Below are positions 42,740 to 51,441 of a stretch of DNA of 64,000 bases, one piece after another; the first letter of the stretch is position 1; every line of letters starts with the position of its first letter. The stretch is from Desulfomonilaceae bacterium. GTDB taxonomy: Bacteria > Desulfobacterota > Desulfomonilia > Desulfomonilales > Desulfomonilaceae. The notes beneath the pieces were generated by a model. That model had not been told where the DNA came from, did not search any database, and saw nothing but the letters and a program-made list of their open reading frames with translations. The position numbers and the translations under genes were made by a program. The stretch is taken from assembly GCA_041662605.1 (NCBI GenBank), contig JBAZSD010000023.1:1-64000 (forward strand), read 5' to 3'.

Positions 42740-43617
42740 TTGATTGCCAGCGGATTGCCGATTATTTCGGTGTGGTTTATGAGGGAGATTCTGACGCGCA
42801 AACTGAAAAGATGGTTAAGGATCATTTAGAATCCTGCCCGGCGTGTCGGGAAGATTTCAAGTGGTACGGAGTTACCGTTCAAGCGCTCGCCAACCTTGAA
42901 CAGGTTGCGCCTCCAAATGATTTTTTGAGGCGTGTTAATGAAAGAATTGACCAAAACCCCTCACCTTTCCAATCGATACTATCCCAAATCAAAAATCTGC
43001 TAAATTCCATCCCGACAGCGCCTGTTCCAGTTGGAGCCGCGTCACTAGCGTTTGTTACCGTTCTATGTTTTTTCGTCTATAATTATGCGACCCCGGAAGT
43101 CGCCCAGCTAGGGAAAACGGCGTTTGAAGCTAAAAGTCCTGCCCAAACAGCTCCTGTAGAAGTGGTTTCATTGCCGGCCCAGCCTCAAGTAGTAGCTTCC
43201 GCTCCTTTCGCTCCTCAGGCCGCGCCGTTTTCGCGCGCGTATGTGCCTTATGATGGAACTGGGCGCCTACGTTCCTCCTCAGTGGCGTGGCGTTTTCCAA
43301 CAGTCGCTGATCAGATAGGAGCAGACAACCTGACAGTAGAAAGTCCTCAAATCGACCTAGCCCTCAAAACCCTCAAAGATATCCTACCCGGCATTCAAGG
43401 CAAACTAATCGACGAACAATTCAAAGGCCCCCTTGGGGAAACATTGGTGGGAGTGATCATTCCTTCAAACAGGTATGGTGATCTTACCTCAGCCCTAGTG
43501 AACCATGGAGCGGTTGAAGTCGGAGCCAGATCTCTGGAATCGGATTCTCCGGCTCCCGCCAAAGTTGACAGCCGCAACGTTCGGCTTTACATTCGTTTCA
43601 CTCAGGCGCCAAAATAG
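42736..43617 (+). CDS. Membrane anti-sigma factor with zinc finger
   Basis: A 293-residue protein whose N-terminus has the anti-sigma zinc-binding H-x3-C-x2-C motif (H-L-E-S-C-P-A-C). One membrane helix lies near residues 92-115, followed by an Ala/Pro-rich linker and a periplasmic domain of about 100 residues ending in V-R-L-Y-I-R-F. It should hold the ECF sigma at the membrane until an envelope signal triggers release. It overlaps the sigma gene (ATGA). The periplasmic domain is not one I recognise. Target genes cannot be read from this window. Confidence 0.85.
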   Translation: MIDCQRIADYFGVVYEGDSDAQTEKMVKDHLESCPACREDFKWYGVTVQALANLEQVAPPNDFLRRVNERIDQNPSPFQSILSQIKNLLNSIPTAPVPVGAASLAFVTVLCFFVYNYATPEVAQLGKTAFEAKSPAQTAPVEVVSLPAQPQVVASAPFAPQAAPFSRAYVPYDGTGRLRSSSVAWRFPTVADQIGADNLTVESPQIDLALKTLKDILPGIQGKLIDEQFKGPLGETLVGVIIPSNRYGDLTSALVNHGAVEVGARSLESDSPAPAKVDSRNVRLYIRFTQAPK

Positions 43618-43654
43618 TTTGCTTGAACAATATTGTTGGGAGGGTGGCAGTTAA

Positions 43655-44728
43655 TTGAAACTTGGAATAATCGGTTTGCCGGGGGCCGGGAAGACCGTTC
43701 TGTTCAGGGCTCTCACCGGTGGCTTGACTCTCGGTGACCAAAGAAATCGTCTGGAGCCCGCTCTGGGCGTCGTCAAAGTATCAGACCCCCGTCTGGACTT
43801 CCTGACTCAATATCATAAGCCTAAAAAAATCACGCCGGTTCATGTTGAATATCTTGATATTGCCGGAATAACCGGTGAGGGTAAAAAGGGAAGTTCGCTG
43901 GGGGACAAGTTTCTCACGGTTATTCGTCCCCTCGACGCACTGGTAATATGTATTCGTTTTTTCGATTCAATGTCGGTTGGGAAACCCACGGCACTCAAGG
44001 ATTACCGGTCCATAGAAGAGGAAATGATTTTATCGGACTTGTCTATAGTTGAGAAGCGACTGGAGCGGGTTAACAAGGATCTTGGTAAGGGAAGGAAAGA
44101 TCTGGCCGAAGAATTTGAACTTCTCTCACAGGCGAGGGATTTGCTCAACGAAGCCAAGCCGTTAAGACTGATGAAAGAGATTGAGAGCCACGATAAACTC
44201 CGTGGATTCGCTTTTCTTTCGGCTAAACCTCAACTTATCCTGTTGAACACCGGTGAAAACAAGAGCCCTGAAGAGGCGCGAGCGGTTCTGGAAGAATTGA
44301 GTCAACATACAGGCGGGCATCCTAATGTCGGAGTTGACTGGTTATATGCCGATATGGAGGCTGAATTAGCCGGAATGACTCCCGAAGAAGCCTCTGAATT
44401 TCTTGAGGACCTGTCTCTGGAAGAAGGCGCCAAAGAGAGAATCATTAAACGATCATTCGAACTCCTCAATCTTATCGTTTTTTTCACGGCGGGCGAACCG
44501 GAAGTGCGGGCCTGGAGTCTCGTAAAGGGAAGAACAGCGGTTAAGGCGGCCGGAAGTGTGCATTCCGACATGGAACGAGGTTTTATCCGAGCCGAGGTAG
44601 TCGCATATGATGATTTTAAGAGCGCCGGTTCCATGACCGCCGCGCACAAGGCAGGAAAAGCCCGTCTGGAAGGACGTGATTACGTTGTCAAAGATGGTGA
44701 CATAATGTTATTCCGATTCAATGTATAG
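43655..44728 (+). CDS. YchF-like Obg-family ATPase
   Basis: A 357-residue P-loop NTPase of the YchF/DUF933 group. Walker A is G-L-P-G-A-G-K-T, the switch II segment D-I-A-G-I-T-G-E-G and the base-reading motif N-T-G-E, an N-x-x-E that favours ATP over GTP as in YchF. The coiled-coil insert (120-180) and the C-terminal TGS-like domain with Y-V-V-K-D-G-D-I-M-L-F-R-F-N-V are normal. The P-loop differs from the usual NVGKS, so this may be a YchF paralogue. It starts with TTG after GGAGGGTGG. The phosphofructokinase gene follows closely. Confidence 0.87.
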   Translation: MKLGIIGLPGAGKTVLFRALTGGLTLGDQRNRLEPALGVVKVSDPRLDFLTQYHKPKKITPVHVEYLDIAGITGEGKKGSSLGDKFLTVIRPLDALVICIRFFDSMSVGKPTALKDYRSIEEEMILSDLSIVEKRLERVNKDLGKGRKDLAEEFELLSQARDLLNEAKPLRLMKEIESHDKLRGFAFLSAKPQLILLNTGENKSPEEARAVLEELSQHTGGHPNVGVDWLYADMEAELAGMTPEEASEFLEDLSLEEGAKERIIKRSFELLNLIVFFTAGEPEVRAWSLVKGRTAVKAAGSVHSDMERGFIRAEVVAYDDFKSAGSMTAAHKAGKARLEGRDYVVKDGDIMLFRFNV

Positions 44729-44777
44729 ATGTGAAAGGCGCGTTCTAACAACCGATCGGTCGCAAGAGAAAATCAGT

Positions 44778-46067
44778 ATGGAAACAACAGTTGAATCCTT
44801 GGGCGAATGTAAGATCGAAACCCCGTTGAGCCACGTCGACTGGGTTGGAGACGCCGAAAGAGTTTTATACAATTTGTCGGCCGACGCAGTCGAAGAATCC
44901 TTCAGACAAGGAAAGCCGCCGACCGCCTTTTTGAAAGCCGGTCCACGGCAAAAGATTTATTTTGACCTGAGTAAGCTCAAATGCGCAATAGTTACTTGTG
45001 GCGGTCTCTGTCCGGGGTTGAACAATGTCATACGCTCCATAGTCCTCACGCTTTATCACACCTATGGGGTCAAGAACATCCTTGGTATAAGATATGGTTT
45101 TCAGGGCTTTATCCCAAAATATAGACACCCTATTCTTGAATTGACTCCAGACAGGGTTACTCAAATCAATGAACTGGGTGGCACTATTCTTTCATCATCT
45201 CGGGGTCATCAAAAGATAAGTGAAATTGTAGACGCCCTGGAGCGAATGAACGTGGGCTTGCTGTTTACAGTCGGAGGAGACGGCACATTCAGGGCAGCCG
45301 AAAGGATCTGCGAAGAAATAGCGGACAGAGGGGCGAAGATCGGTATTGTTGGGATACCAAAGACAATTGACAACGACATACTATACCTTTCTCGTTCCTT
45401 TGGTTTCAGCACCGCAGTAAGCTGCGCCTCCCAAATAATCGGTTGTGCTCACGTTGAGGCCAATGGGGCGCCAAACGGCATCGGTCTGGTCAAGCTGATG
45501 GGGCGTCAATCAGGTTTCATTGCGGCCAGTGCGGCCCTCGATCGACGATACGCAAACTTTGTGCTTATTCCCGAATCGGATTTTGATCTGGATGGACCAC
45601 ATGGTTTTCTCGCCGTACTGGAAAAAAGAATTGCGGAAAAGAAACACTCGGTTATCGTTGTAGCCGAAGGAGCCGGACAAAAGTATTGTGGAGTCGATGG
45701 CTTTGACAATTCCGGCAACAAGGTTCTAGGTGATATCGGTCTCTACCTCAGGGACAGGATCCAAATGTATTTTAAAGAAAAAGACATTGAAATAAACTTG
45801 AAGTATATCGATCCTGGCTACACTATCAGATCAGTGCCCGCCACGTCGGAGGATTCAGTGTTCTGCGGTTTTCTTGGCCAGAATGCGGTTCATGTGGGTT
45901 TGGCGGGAAAAACCAATGTTATGGTGGGGAGTTGGGCCGAGGAATTTGTTTGTGTCCCGTTAAAGATTGTGACCACGGGCCGCAAGCAGGTTGATCTCAA
46001 GGGGAAAATTTGGAACAGTGTTATCGAGGCGACCGGACAGCCAAGTTTCAAAGATCCGAATAGTTGA
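44778..46067 (+). CDS. 6-phosphofructokinase, plant/trypanosome-like group
   Basis: A 429-residue phosphofructokinase that phosphorylates fructose-6-phosphate. Active-site motifs are T-C-G-G-L-C-P-G-L-N, the G-G-D-G-T loop and I-P-K-T-I-D-N-D with the catalytic Asp. G-G-D-G suggests ATP use, while the Lys of PKTIDND is seen in PPi enzymes and in ATP-using relatives such as the trypanosome type, so ATP is favoured but not proven. The M-G-R-x-S-G motif and a long C-terminus are typical of this clade. The longer frame from 44721 overlaps the upstream gene and is not family-like. Confidence 0.88.
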   Translation: METTVESLGECKIETPLSHVDWVGDAERVLYNLSADAVEESFRQGKPPTAFLKAGPRQKIYFDLSKLKCAIVTCGGLCPGLNNVIRSIVLTLYHTYGVKNILGIRYGFQGFIPKYRHPILELTPDRVTQINELGGTILSSSRGHQKISEIVDALERMNVGLLFTVGGDGTFRAAERICEEIADRGAKIGIVGIPKTIDNDILYLSRSFGFSTAVSCASQIIGCAHVEANGAPNGIGLVKLMGRQSGFIAASAALDRRYANFVLIPESDFDLDGPHGFLAVLEKRIAEKKHSVIVVAEGAGQKYCGVDGFDNSGNKVLGDIGLYLRDRIQMYFKEKDIEINLKYIDPGYTIRSVPATSEDSVFCGFLGQNAVHVGLAGKTNVMVGSWAEEFVCVPLKIVTTGRKQVDLKGKIWNSVIEATGQPSFKDPNS

Positions 46068-46150
46068 CAAAACTATGAAGATGTGGTTGAAGCGGCTTGA
46101 AGAAGCAACCCGAATGTTGGGTTGTGAAAAGACGCCCACAAGGTGTCATT

Positions 46151-46180
46151 TTGACAACTGAGACTGTATGTGGCTAAAAT
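46151..46180 (+). promoter_or_regulatory. Possible promoter of the small exported Cys/Pro gene
   Basis: TTGACA and TAAAAT are 18 bases apart, about 150 bases before the ATG at 46334. Another TTGACT lies at 46194 without a good -10. A short hairpin (CAACCC/GGGTTG, 46106-46124) precedes it. Confidence 0.45.
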
Positions 46181-46333
46181 TAGGAATGTTTTTTTGACTT
46201 GTCATTTTTAGTTTAATCTGATACGGTAAATCTACCGCGCTAAGGATGTCAGATATATGAAACTTTTAAAATTCGGTAGTGTCGTTTAGGAATTGAAAGA
46301 ACTTATAGTTAAATTATAATTTGGAGGTATACG

Positions 46334-46672
46334 ATGTCGAAGAAATCCGTATTATTGCTGGCGATATTGGCTCTAGTCATTACCGCGGTTGTACCGGAAA
46401 GTTCCGAGGCTCTGTTCGTAGCCACAGCGAAGAATTTTCGTGGCGCTCTTTATCAGGGCATTGGCCCCACTCCAGGTCACGCTACTGAGATGGCCGTGGT
46501 AAAATGTTCGCAAGATTCATTTGCTCCAAGAAGCTGCAGGGTTCTTTCAGTGCGGATGGAATGCCCACCGCCTGTTTGCGCTCCGCCTCGGAAGATGATC
46601 AGGAAGAGCCGCTATTCTTGCGCTCCTGCTCCAGCTCCGGTTTGCTCTCCCATGGTTCGGCCTTATCGCTGA
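46334..46672 (+). CDS. Small exported Cys/Pro-rich protein, DUF4189-like
   Basis: A 112-residue secreted protein. A signal peptide covers about 1-27. Residues 28-75 (F-V-A-T-A-K-N-F-R-G-A-L-Y-Q-G, then A-V-V-K-C and S-C-R-V-L-S-V) look like one DUF4189-type repeat, whose two Cys probably form a disulfide. The tail is basic and rich in Cys and Pro (C-P-P-P-V-C-A-P-P, C-A-P-A-P-A-P-V-C). A TTGGAGG ribosome site precedes the ATG. The tail resembles the larger Cys/Pro-rich protein 2 kb downstream. Function unknown. Confidence 0.75.
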   Translation: MSKKSVLLLAILALVITAVVPESSEALFVATAKNFRGALYQGIGPTPGHATEMAVVKCSQDSFAPRSCRVLSVRMECPPPVCAPPRKMIRKSRYSCAPAPAPVCSPMVRPYR

Positions 46673-46685
46673 TAGAATTCGTCCG

Positions 46686-46720
46686 TCCTCCCGGTCGACC
46701 CAGACTGGGAGGATTTCCTT
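46686..46720 (+). terminator. Terminator of the small Cys/Pro gene
   Basis: TCCTCCC-G-GTC pairs with GAC-T-GGGAGGA (11 positions including one G-T pair, loop six bases), followed by TTTCCTT, 13 bases after the stop. The next 280 bases hold no gene. Confidence 0.7.
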
Positions 46721-46999
46721 CCAGGTCACGTCAGTCCTTCCCGAATTTTTCCTTGCAAACTCATCCCTTCCAACTGCCGATTGTTGAATTTGTTTTCAAA
46801 CTTGACGGATAAATCTGGTCCAACACTGTCCTTTACAGTCGGGGTCGTTTCGGATAGGATGCGCTGCACATCCGGGAACTAAAATTGTTAGTGACTCTTT
46901 ATTGAGAAGACCCACGTGAGGTCCTCTCAGGGTTGATTACCAACATATGAAAGAACATGAAAAACGCAAAAACGAAACTAGGCTGATGTCTCGTCTGGG

Positions 47000-48274
47000 A
47001 TGTTTTTCAAGGCGTGGGGTTCACTAGAAGTGGGTATATTTACAAGAAGGCAATTTATTGTATCAGGCGTCTTGACTTCAGCGCTGCTTTTGTCGAAATC
47101 ACGGGCGTGGTCAGATAGCGCTGAAGACCGAATTAAGATCGGCTTTATTTACCCTGAATCAGGAGAATTGGAAATCGAGGCCAAGTCCCTAATGGTAGGG
47201 TTCGATCTTTTCTTCGGCGAAAAAGGGTCATGCCCTGTTGATATTTTTAGGAAACCCTTTGGGGGTAATTTTGATGAGTTGGAGAAGACCATCGATGAGT
47301 GGATCAGCGCCAAAAATGTCCGTTTTATAGCTTTATTGGCCGATGTCGAGAACTCCGAAAAGATTATTCAAAAATGTTCAGGCGCAAAGGTCCTGCTGTT
47401 CATATCCAACCGTTCGGTGAAGCTGACAGCGGGGGAGTATTGCCAACCCAACGTGTTCAGAGTTTGCGCCAACAACTATGTCAGTTCTGAACCTCTGGCG
47501 CCCTGGGCAGTTCAGAACGCAGGCGCCACTGTTTTTATAACAGGCGATGACGACCTCAATGGTAACGAGAAGTGCGATTTCTTCGCGTTTGGATTCGAAA
47601 GAGCCGGAGGCGCCTTTGCGGATAGGGCAATGTCGGATGGTTCTTTAGCTTCGCTACAATCGATAATCTCTTCGATAAAAAACTCGAACGCTGATGTTGT
47701 ATTTGCGGCTTTTAAGAATGAATCGGCGAAACTCTTTCTGAATACCGCGAGATCTAAAGATAGCGCGATAGGAAAGACTGTCATAGGTCCTGAAACCCTC
47801 ACAAGCTTCCCCAAAAGAACAGATCCGAACGCTGTAAGCTTCCTTGGCGTTCCTACGCTGACAAATGTGCTCAATCAGGAATCGCTCAGGCAAAAAGTGA
47901 CGTCGCTTTTCGGGGAAATGGAACTTTCCATTTCACGCGCCGCAGAAGGATTCGATATCGCGAAAATCGTGGACAACTCGGTCCATGAAAATTTCTTGGC
48001 GCTCGAGGATTTTGACACTCTTCTTAAATTTGTCGCCGATTGTCAGATTCATGGGCTGAGAGGTGATTTCAGGTTTGACAAGAATCACGACGCCATAGTG
48101 GATTCGTGGGTAACAACTATAGAGCGGAAATCCGGAGAATTATTTCAGAATATTGTTGTCTCTCTGGGACCTACAGCTTCATTGGATTTTGGGTGTGGCA
48201 AGGTTGGATATCCCAACCGGCCTGACGCAGCGCCCCACGACCCGGAAGCTGTTTGGGAGGAAAATGCTAATTAA
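47000..48274 (+). CDS. Tat-exported periplasmic binding protein, Leu/Ile/Val type
   Basis: A 424-residue protein with a twin-arginine signal (T-R-R-Q-F-I, Arg16-17, then a hydrophobic stretch). The mature part has the type I periplasmic-binding fold of branched-chain amino-acid or urea receptors: I-G-F-I-Y-P-E-S-G near the N-terminus, the V-R-F-I-A-L-L-A-D segment and later N-A-D-V-V-F-A-A-F. The usual A-x-x-G-Y-D motif near the C-terminal half is replaced by A-A-E-G-F-D. No permease or ATPase genes are nearby, so it may be an orphan receptor. A GTG at 47030 would place the RR pair nearer the start and could be the true start. Confidence 0.78.
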   Translation: MFFKAWGSLEVGIFTRRQFIVSGVLTSALLLSKSRAWSDSAEDRIKIGFIYPESGELEIEAKSLMVGFDLFFGEKGSCPVDIFRKPFGGNFDELEKTIDEWISAKNVRFIALLADVENSEKIIQKCSGAKVLLFISNRSVKLTAGEYCQPNVFRVCANNYVSSEPLAPWAVQNAGATVFITGDDDLNGNEKCDFFAFGFERAGGAFADRAMSDGSLASLQSIISSIKNSNADVVFAAFKNESAKLFLNTARSKDSAIGKTVIGPETLTSFPKRTDPNAVSFLGVPTLTNVLNQESLRQKVTSLFGEMELSISRAAEGFDIAKIVDNSVHENFLALEDFDTLLKFVADCQIHGLRGDFRFDKNHDAIVDSWVTTIERKSGELFQNIVVSLGPTASLDFGCGKVGYPNRPDAAPHDPEAVWEENAN

Positions 48275-48326
48275 TGGCGTAGAGTTATAAATATTTATTA
48301 ATTGATGTTCGTAATGATTTTCGGGG

Positions 48327-48356
48327 TTGACATCTGAGGATATTTTTTGATAGAGT
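48327..48356 (+). promoter_or_regulatory. Probable promoter of the Cys/Pro/Gly-rich gene
   Basis: TTGACA and TAGAGT are 18 bases apart, 90 bases before the ATG, in an otherwise non-coding stretch. Confidence 0.5.
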
Positions 48357-48445
48357 GCTTTGCAAGGAAATTATAAATTTGTTTTATCTGTCTCTCGGAG
48401 GGGTGTAAGGGAGTTTCCGGGGGATTTTTCGGAAGGAGTTGTTGC

Positions 48446-48994
48446 ATGAAAGCAAGAATGTTTGTCGGCGCTGTTGTTGCGGTTGCGGTTATGTTCGCGC
48501 TGACGCTGGGTCCGGTTTTTGCCGGCGGGCCGGTGTGCAAGGTGCCACCCATGTGTGGGCCTCCTATGTGTGGTCCCCAGCCTTATTGTGGGCCGCCCCC
48601 ATGTCCACCCCCATGTGGGCCTCCTCCATGCGCCCCCCCGTGTGAGCCCAATCCTGTCGCGAAAATATTTTCAGGGGCATTTAGACTGGTTACCGGTGTG
48701 GTGGCTCTACCCTTCAAACTGGTTGACAAAGTCATTGACGCGTTCGATTGCAGTCCGAATCCCTGCTGCGGCCCGCCCAGACCTATGTGTGGCCCACCTC
48801 CGTGTCCTCCCCCTGTGTGTGGTCCGGTCAAATGTGGTCCGCCTCCGGCGGCATACGGCATGGCTCCGCCCATGAGACCAGTGGGCTATGGGGCTCCAAG
48901 GCGCATGTCTCCGATGAGCAAGAAAACCAATTCCGGTGTCCAGTCATCCATGATGGCGTCTCCGGGTGAGGGAGTGTTCGGAAACTACTGGTAG
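48446..48994 (+). CDS. Exported Cys/Pro/Gly-rich repeat protein
   Basis: A 182-residue exported protein. After a signal peptide (about 1-26) comes a block of C-G-P-P and P-C-P-P repeats, then a hydrophobic/amphipathic segment (about 72-98; L-V-T-G-V-V-A-L-P-F-K-L-V-D), then a second block of C-G-P-P repeats. Fifteen cysteines in the mature chain suggest disulfide cross-linking or metal binding on the cell surface. The C-terminus is Met/Ser-rich. AAGGAG lies seven bases before the ATG, and it has its own promoter and terminator. I know no family for it. The repeats create a long false reading frame on the other strand. Confidence 0.82.
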   Translation: MKARMFVGAVVAVAVMFALTLGPVFAGGPVCKVPPMCGPPMCGPQPYCGPPPCPPPCGPPPCAPPCEPNPVAKIFSGAFRLVTGVVALPFKLVDKVIDAFDCSPNPCCGPPRPMCGPPPCPPPVCGPVKCGPPPAAYGMAPPMRPVGYGAPRRMSPMSKKTNSGVQSSMMASPGEGVFGNYW

Positions 48995-49014
48995 AACGTT
49001 GTTTCCAGAAAAAT

Positions 49015-49045
49015 AAAAAAAGGGACTCGTTGGAGTCCCTTTTTT
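49015..49045. terminator. Bidirectional terminator between convergent genes
   Basis: GGGACTC and GAGTCCC pair around a four-base loop, with seven A before and six T after, an ideal two-way terminator for the Cys-rich gene and the convergent J-domain gene. Confidence 0.9.
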
Positions 49046-49068
49046 GTTGTGTATTATTATTCACTGCG

Positions 49069-49866
49069 TTAATCCCACCTTCTTATTCTGAAGATTCGAT
49101 CTTTAGCCATATTCAGCTCTTTCATCCTGTCTTCGTTTGCTTTTTCTCCCTGCGCATCCGGATGATGTAGCCGCGCCAGTCGCTTCCATGCTTTAAGTGT
49201 CTGTTCACGATTTGAATTCGTGGGGATCTCCAACATGGAGAAAAGACTTTTCAATGAATATTCAAAAGGATTTATGGAAGACGACCTGTGTCTAGCTTCA
49301 AACTCTGGAGGAATTCTAAAGTCCGAGAATTTCTCACGTCGTCGTTTTTTCCATTTCAACGTAGCGTGAGCCGACGCGAAAATTTTTACCAATCGGTATC
49401 TGGAATGAAACTCGAAGTTAGTTAGAGGCGTAATTCTCTTTAGGGTTTCGAACAGTTCTTCAATCTGGACAATCCCCAGGCTCATTAGATTCATGGGATT
49501 TGGCTCTGTCGGACCCAACAAATAGGCCAGTCTTCTCATAAAAGCAATCATTTCCGGGCTTTCACATTCGGAGTGTTCATGACACCTGCCGTCAGCAAAG
49601 CCAGGCTCCTCAATGCACTGTGAATAGCCCCCACTGAGGGGCCCCAACCAGTTCACGCCGAGACATCGGGACCTGTCTAGTTCTACAGCCCATACTCCAT
49701 GATCATCGCTCCATGGAAAAATCAAATCGGGAAATTCTCGTTGCAGGTTTCTCAGAATTCGGTTGAAACGATATTCCGTGAGGTCGAAAGTCTCCAGTAG
49801 AGTTCGTCTCAAGGTACCGGGTTTTTCACGAATGAAATGCAAAATATTGAGATTGGCCGGTTTCAT
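49069..49866 (-). CDS. Protein with C-terminal J domain and winged-helix-like start
   Basis: A 265-residue cytoplasmic protein. The last 60 residues form a DnaJ-like J domain: helix II A-W-K-R-L-A-R-L-H, the obligatory H-P-D at 235-237, and a helix III K-D-R-I-F-R-I-R-R. Residues 1-60 resemble a winged helix (L-L-E-T-F-D-L-T-E-Y-R-F-N-R-I-L-R-N). The middle has cysteines (C-H-E-H-S-E-C) and basic helices. J domains call DnaK; having it at the C-terminus with a possible DNA-binding start is unusual. No DnaK gene is in the window. The client is unknown. Confidence 0.77.
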   Translation of the reverse strand: MKPANLNILHFIREKPGTLRRTLLETFDLTEYRFNRILRNLQREFPDLIFPWSDDHGVWAVELDRSRCLGVNWLGPLSGGYSQCIEEPGFADGRCHEHSECESPEMIAFMRRLAYLLGPTEPNPMNLMSLGIVQIEELFETLKRITPLTNFEFHSRYRLVKIFASAHATLKWKKRRREKFSDFRIPPEFEARHRSSSINPFEYSLKSLFSMLEIPTNSNREQTLKAWKRLARLHHPDAQGEKANEDRMKELNMAKDRIFRIRRWD

Positions 49867-49930
49867 GCGTCTTGGACCTTTAACTAAGAAAATAATACAC
49901 CAGGGAGGCCCGCAAAAGACAGGTCAATAA

Positions 49931-49960
49931 AAGAAAAAAGCTCGACCGGTTAGTCGAGCT
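49931..49960 (-). terminator. Rho-independent terminator of the beta-barrel gene
   Basis: On the minus strand AGCTCGAC and GTCGAGCT enclose a six-base loop and are followed by TTTTTCTTTT. Between it and the gene (49961-50080) is a further imperfect pair of AAGGGGCCT and AGGCCCTT, and the motif GTCGAGC recurs twice. Confidence 0.82.
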
Positions 49961-50080
49961 GGGAGGGAAGGGGCCTGAGGACCCGGTCGAGCGTTAAGTA
50001 ATTTCTTCCCTTAGGCCCTTTGAAAAATTCGTTTCAGTCGAGCGCCCTCCGCACTCGGCCTTACAATTCATTGCAAGAGA

Positions 50081-51097
50081 TCAGAAGACAAATCCCATCT
50101 CGACATAACCACCGTCCATACAAGTATCGATCATCTTGGCGTCGCTATATTTCTTCTTGTAGGTCAGATACCTGTAACCGCCTTTGAGGAACCCGGAACG
50201 ACCATTGTTCATGGGTATGCTGTATTTCAAGCCAGTGCTCATGTCGGAACCGAACGCGTCATCACAGAATGCGATCCCTGCTTTACACTCCAGGGAAAGG
50301 ACACTCGCAAGACGGGTGAACTTGAGCATTTTTTCAACTTCAACGCCGGCCATGGCCATGTTCAAATCATTGTCAAATGTGAATCCGCCTGTGCCTGACA
50401 TCGTCTGAAAAACGCTGACTCTTTCATTGAGTCTGACGTAATCCGCAAAGATCCCGACTCTGGATGTGGGTGTCAATATGGGGTCATAGACAAGCCCTAT
50501 CTGCTGATACAGTCTCTCCCATTTGGATCTAGCGCCTTGACCTTGATAATTCCATGTGCCGCCCCAACCGCCAGAGCCGTCACCACCACCGCCATTGATG
50601 GTTGTGGGCATTATGGAGTACTTAACGGACCAACGAGGTTGGAACCTGTATTTGGCGGTGAATGACCCTATTACGGTGTGATCCGGAATTCCTAAGGCGG
50701 TGTTAAAGTCGACTTCCGGCTGGCCATTCAAATAGTTATAGTTATAGCCGTAGTTGTTGTTCCAAAAGATGGCTTTGCCTTTTGTTCGAGCGAACATAGC
50801 CTGGGCTTCCAAATTCCATCCCCGAAGTTTCACCCCGGGTAAAACGGGCGGCAGTGTTTGAGCCGCCATGGTTTGAAGTCCCTGCTGGAATCCAAAGGGC
50901 GGTCTGCACTTTACTATTGGTTGCGGCTTGACCTTTGTTATCGCCTTAGCTTGAGGCGAGGTCGGAATGAGTAGATTTTCACGGGCGTCGTTTGTGGCGG
51001 CCGCCTGGAGGAAATTCCAGGCCATGGCGTGAGCCGTGAAGATCGCAGTGAACAAACATAGACATACCAGTACTATACGGGGTTTCCTAATCATCAT
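50081..51097 (-). CDS. Outer-membrane beta-barrel-like protein
   Basis: A 338-residue exported protein with a signal peptide (about 1-25). The mature chain alternates polar and aromatic residues as in outer-membrane barrels, has Gly-rich turns (G-G-G-G-D-G-S-G-G-W-G-G), and ends in M-G-F-V-F with the C-terminal Phe that marks barrels for BamA. Residues 60-90 form a Pro-rich plug or linker. GGGAGGGAGGG precedes the ATG. A TTGACA/TAAAGT pair at 51134-51161 on the minus strand could be its promoter. It is a single-gene unit with no known family. Confidence 0.8.
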   Translation of the reverse strand: MMIRKPRIVLVCLCLFTAIFTAHAMAWNFLQAAATNDARENLLIPTSPQAKAITKVKPQPIVKCRPPFGFQQGLQTMAAQTLPPVLPGVKLRGWNLEAQAMFARTKGKAIFWNNNYGYNYNYLNGQPEVDFNTALGIPDHTVIGSFTAKYRFQPRWSVKYSIMPTTINGGGGDGSGGWGGTWNYQGQGARSKWERLYQQIGLVYDPILTPTSRVGIFADYVRLNERVSVFQTMSGTGGFTFDNDLNMAMAGVEVEKMLKFTRLASVLSLECKAGIAFCDDAFGSDMSTGLKYSIPMNNGRSGFLKGGYRYLTYKKKYSDAKMIDTCMDGGYVEMGFVF

Positions 51098-51163
51098 ACC
51101 CTCCCTCCCAGGAGAACGTTTTGTTAAGGGTGCACTTTACAGATAGGCTTAAGCTTGTCAACA

Positions 51164-51430
51164 AAAAAATAAACTCTTTTGAGGAGTTATTATAAAAAGC
51201 TAGAAATTATATGATGTATTGAAAATACCTAAGCTAGTGTAATACCTTATATAAATAGTCTATCTTATGGATTTAAAGGAATAAAATAAGACTAATAAAA
51301 AAATTAAACGAACGCGTCAAAATTAAAGCGCGTTAGACCGTATAAACAAAAGCTGCGCGCTATATAATTTAAGATATTATATTATAAATTAGCTATAATA
51401 GACTGAAATAACTGAGATATAATGTAATAT
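51164..51430. other. AT-rich non-coding island
   Basis: About 270 bases with roughly 25 percent G+C by hand count, far below its neighbours, rich in TATAAT-like words and TATA tracts. It lies between two minus-strand genes. No coding frame, DnaA box or clear repeat is seen. It may be a regulatory or nucleoid-protein binding region, or junction DNA. Confidence 0.5.
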
Positions 51431-51441
51431 ATGCCAATGGG

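Noticed and set aside
48583..48873. Minus-strand Gly/His/Pro-rich frame of 96 codons
   Set aside because: It is the complement of the C-G-P-P repeats of the exported protein; base composition alone keeps it open.
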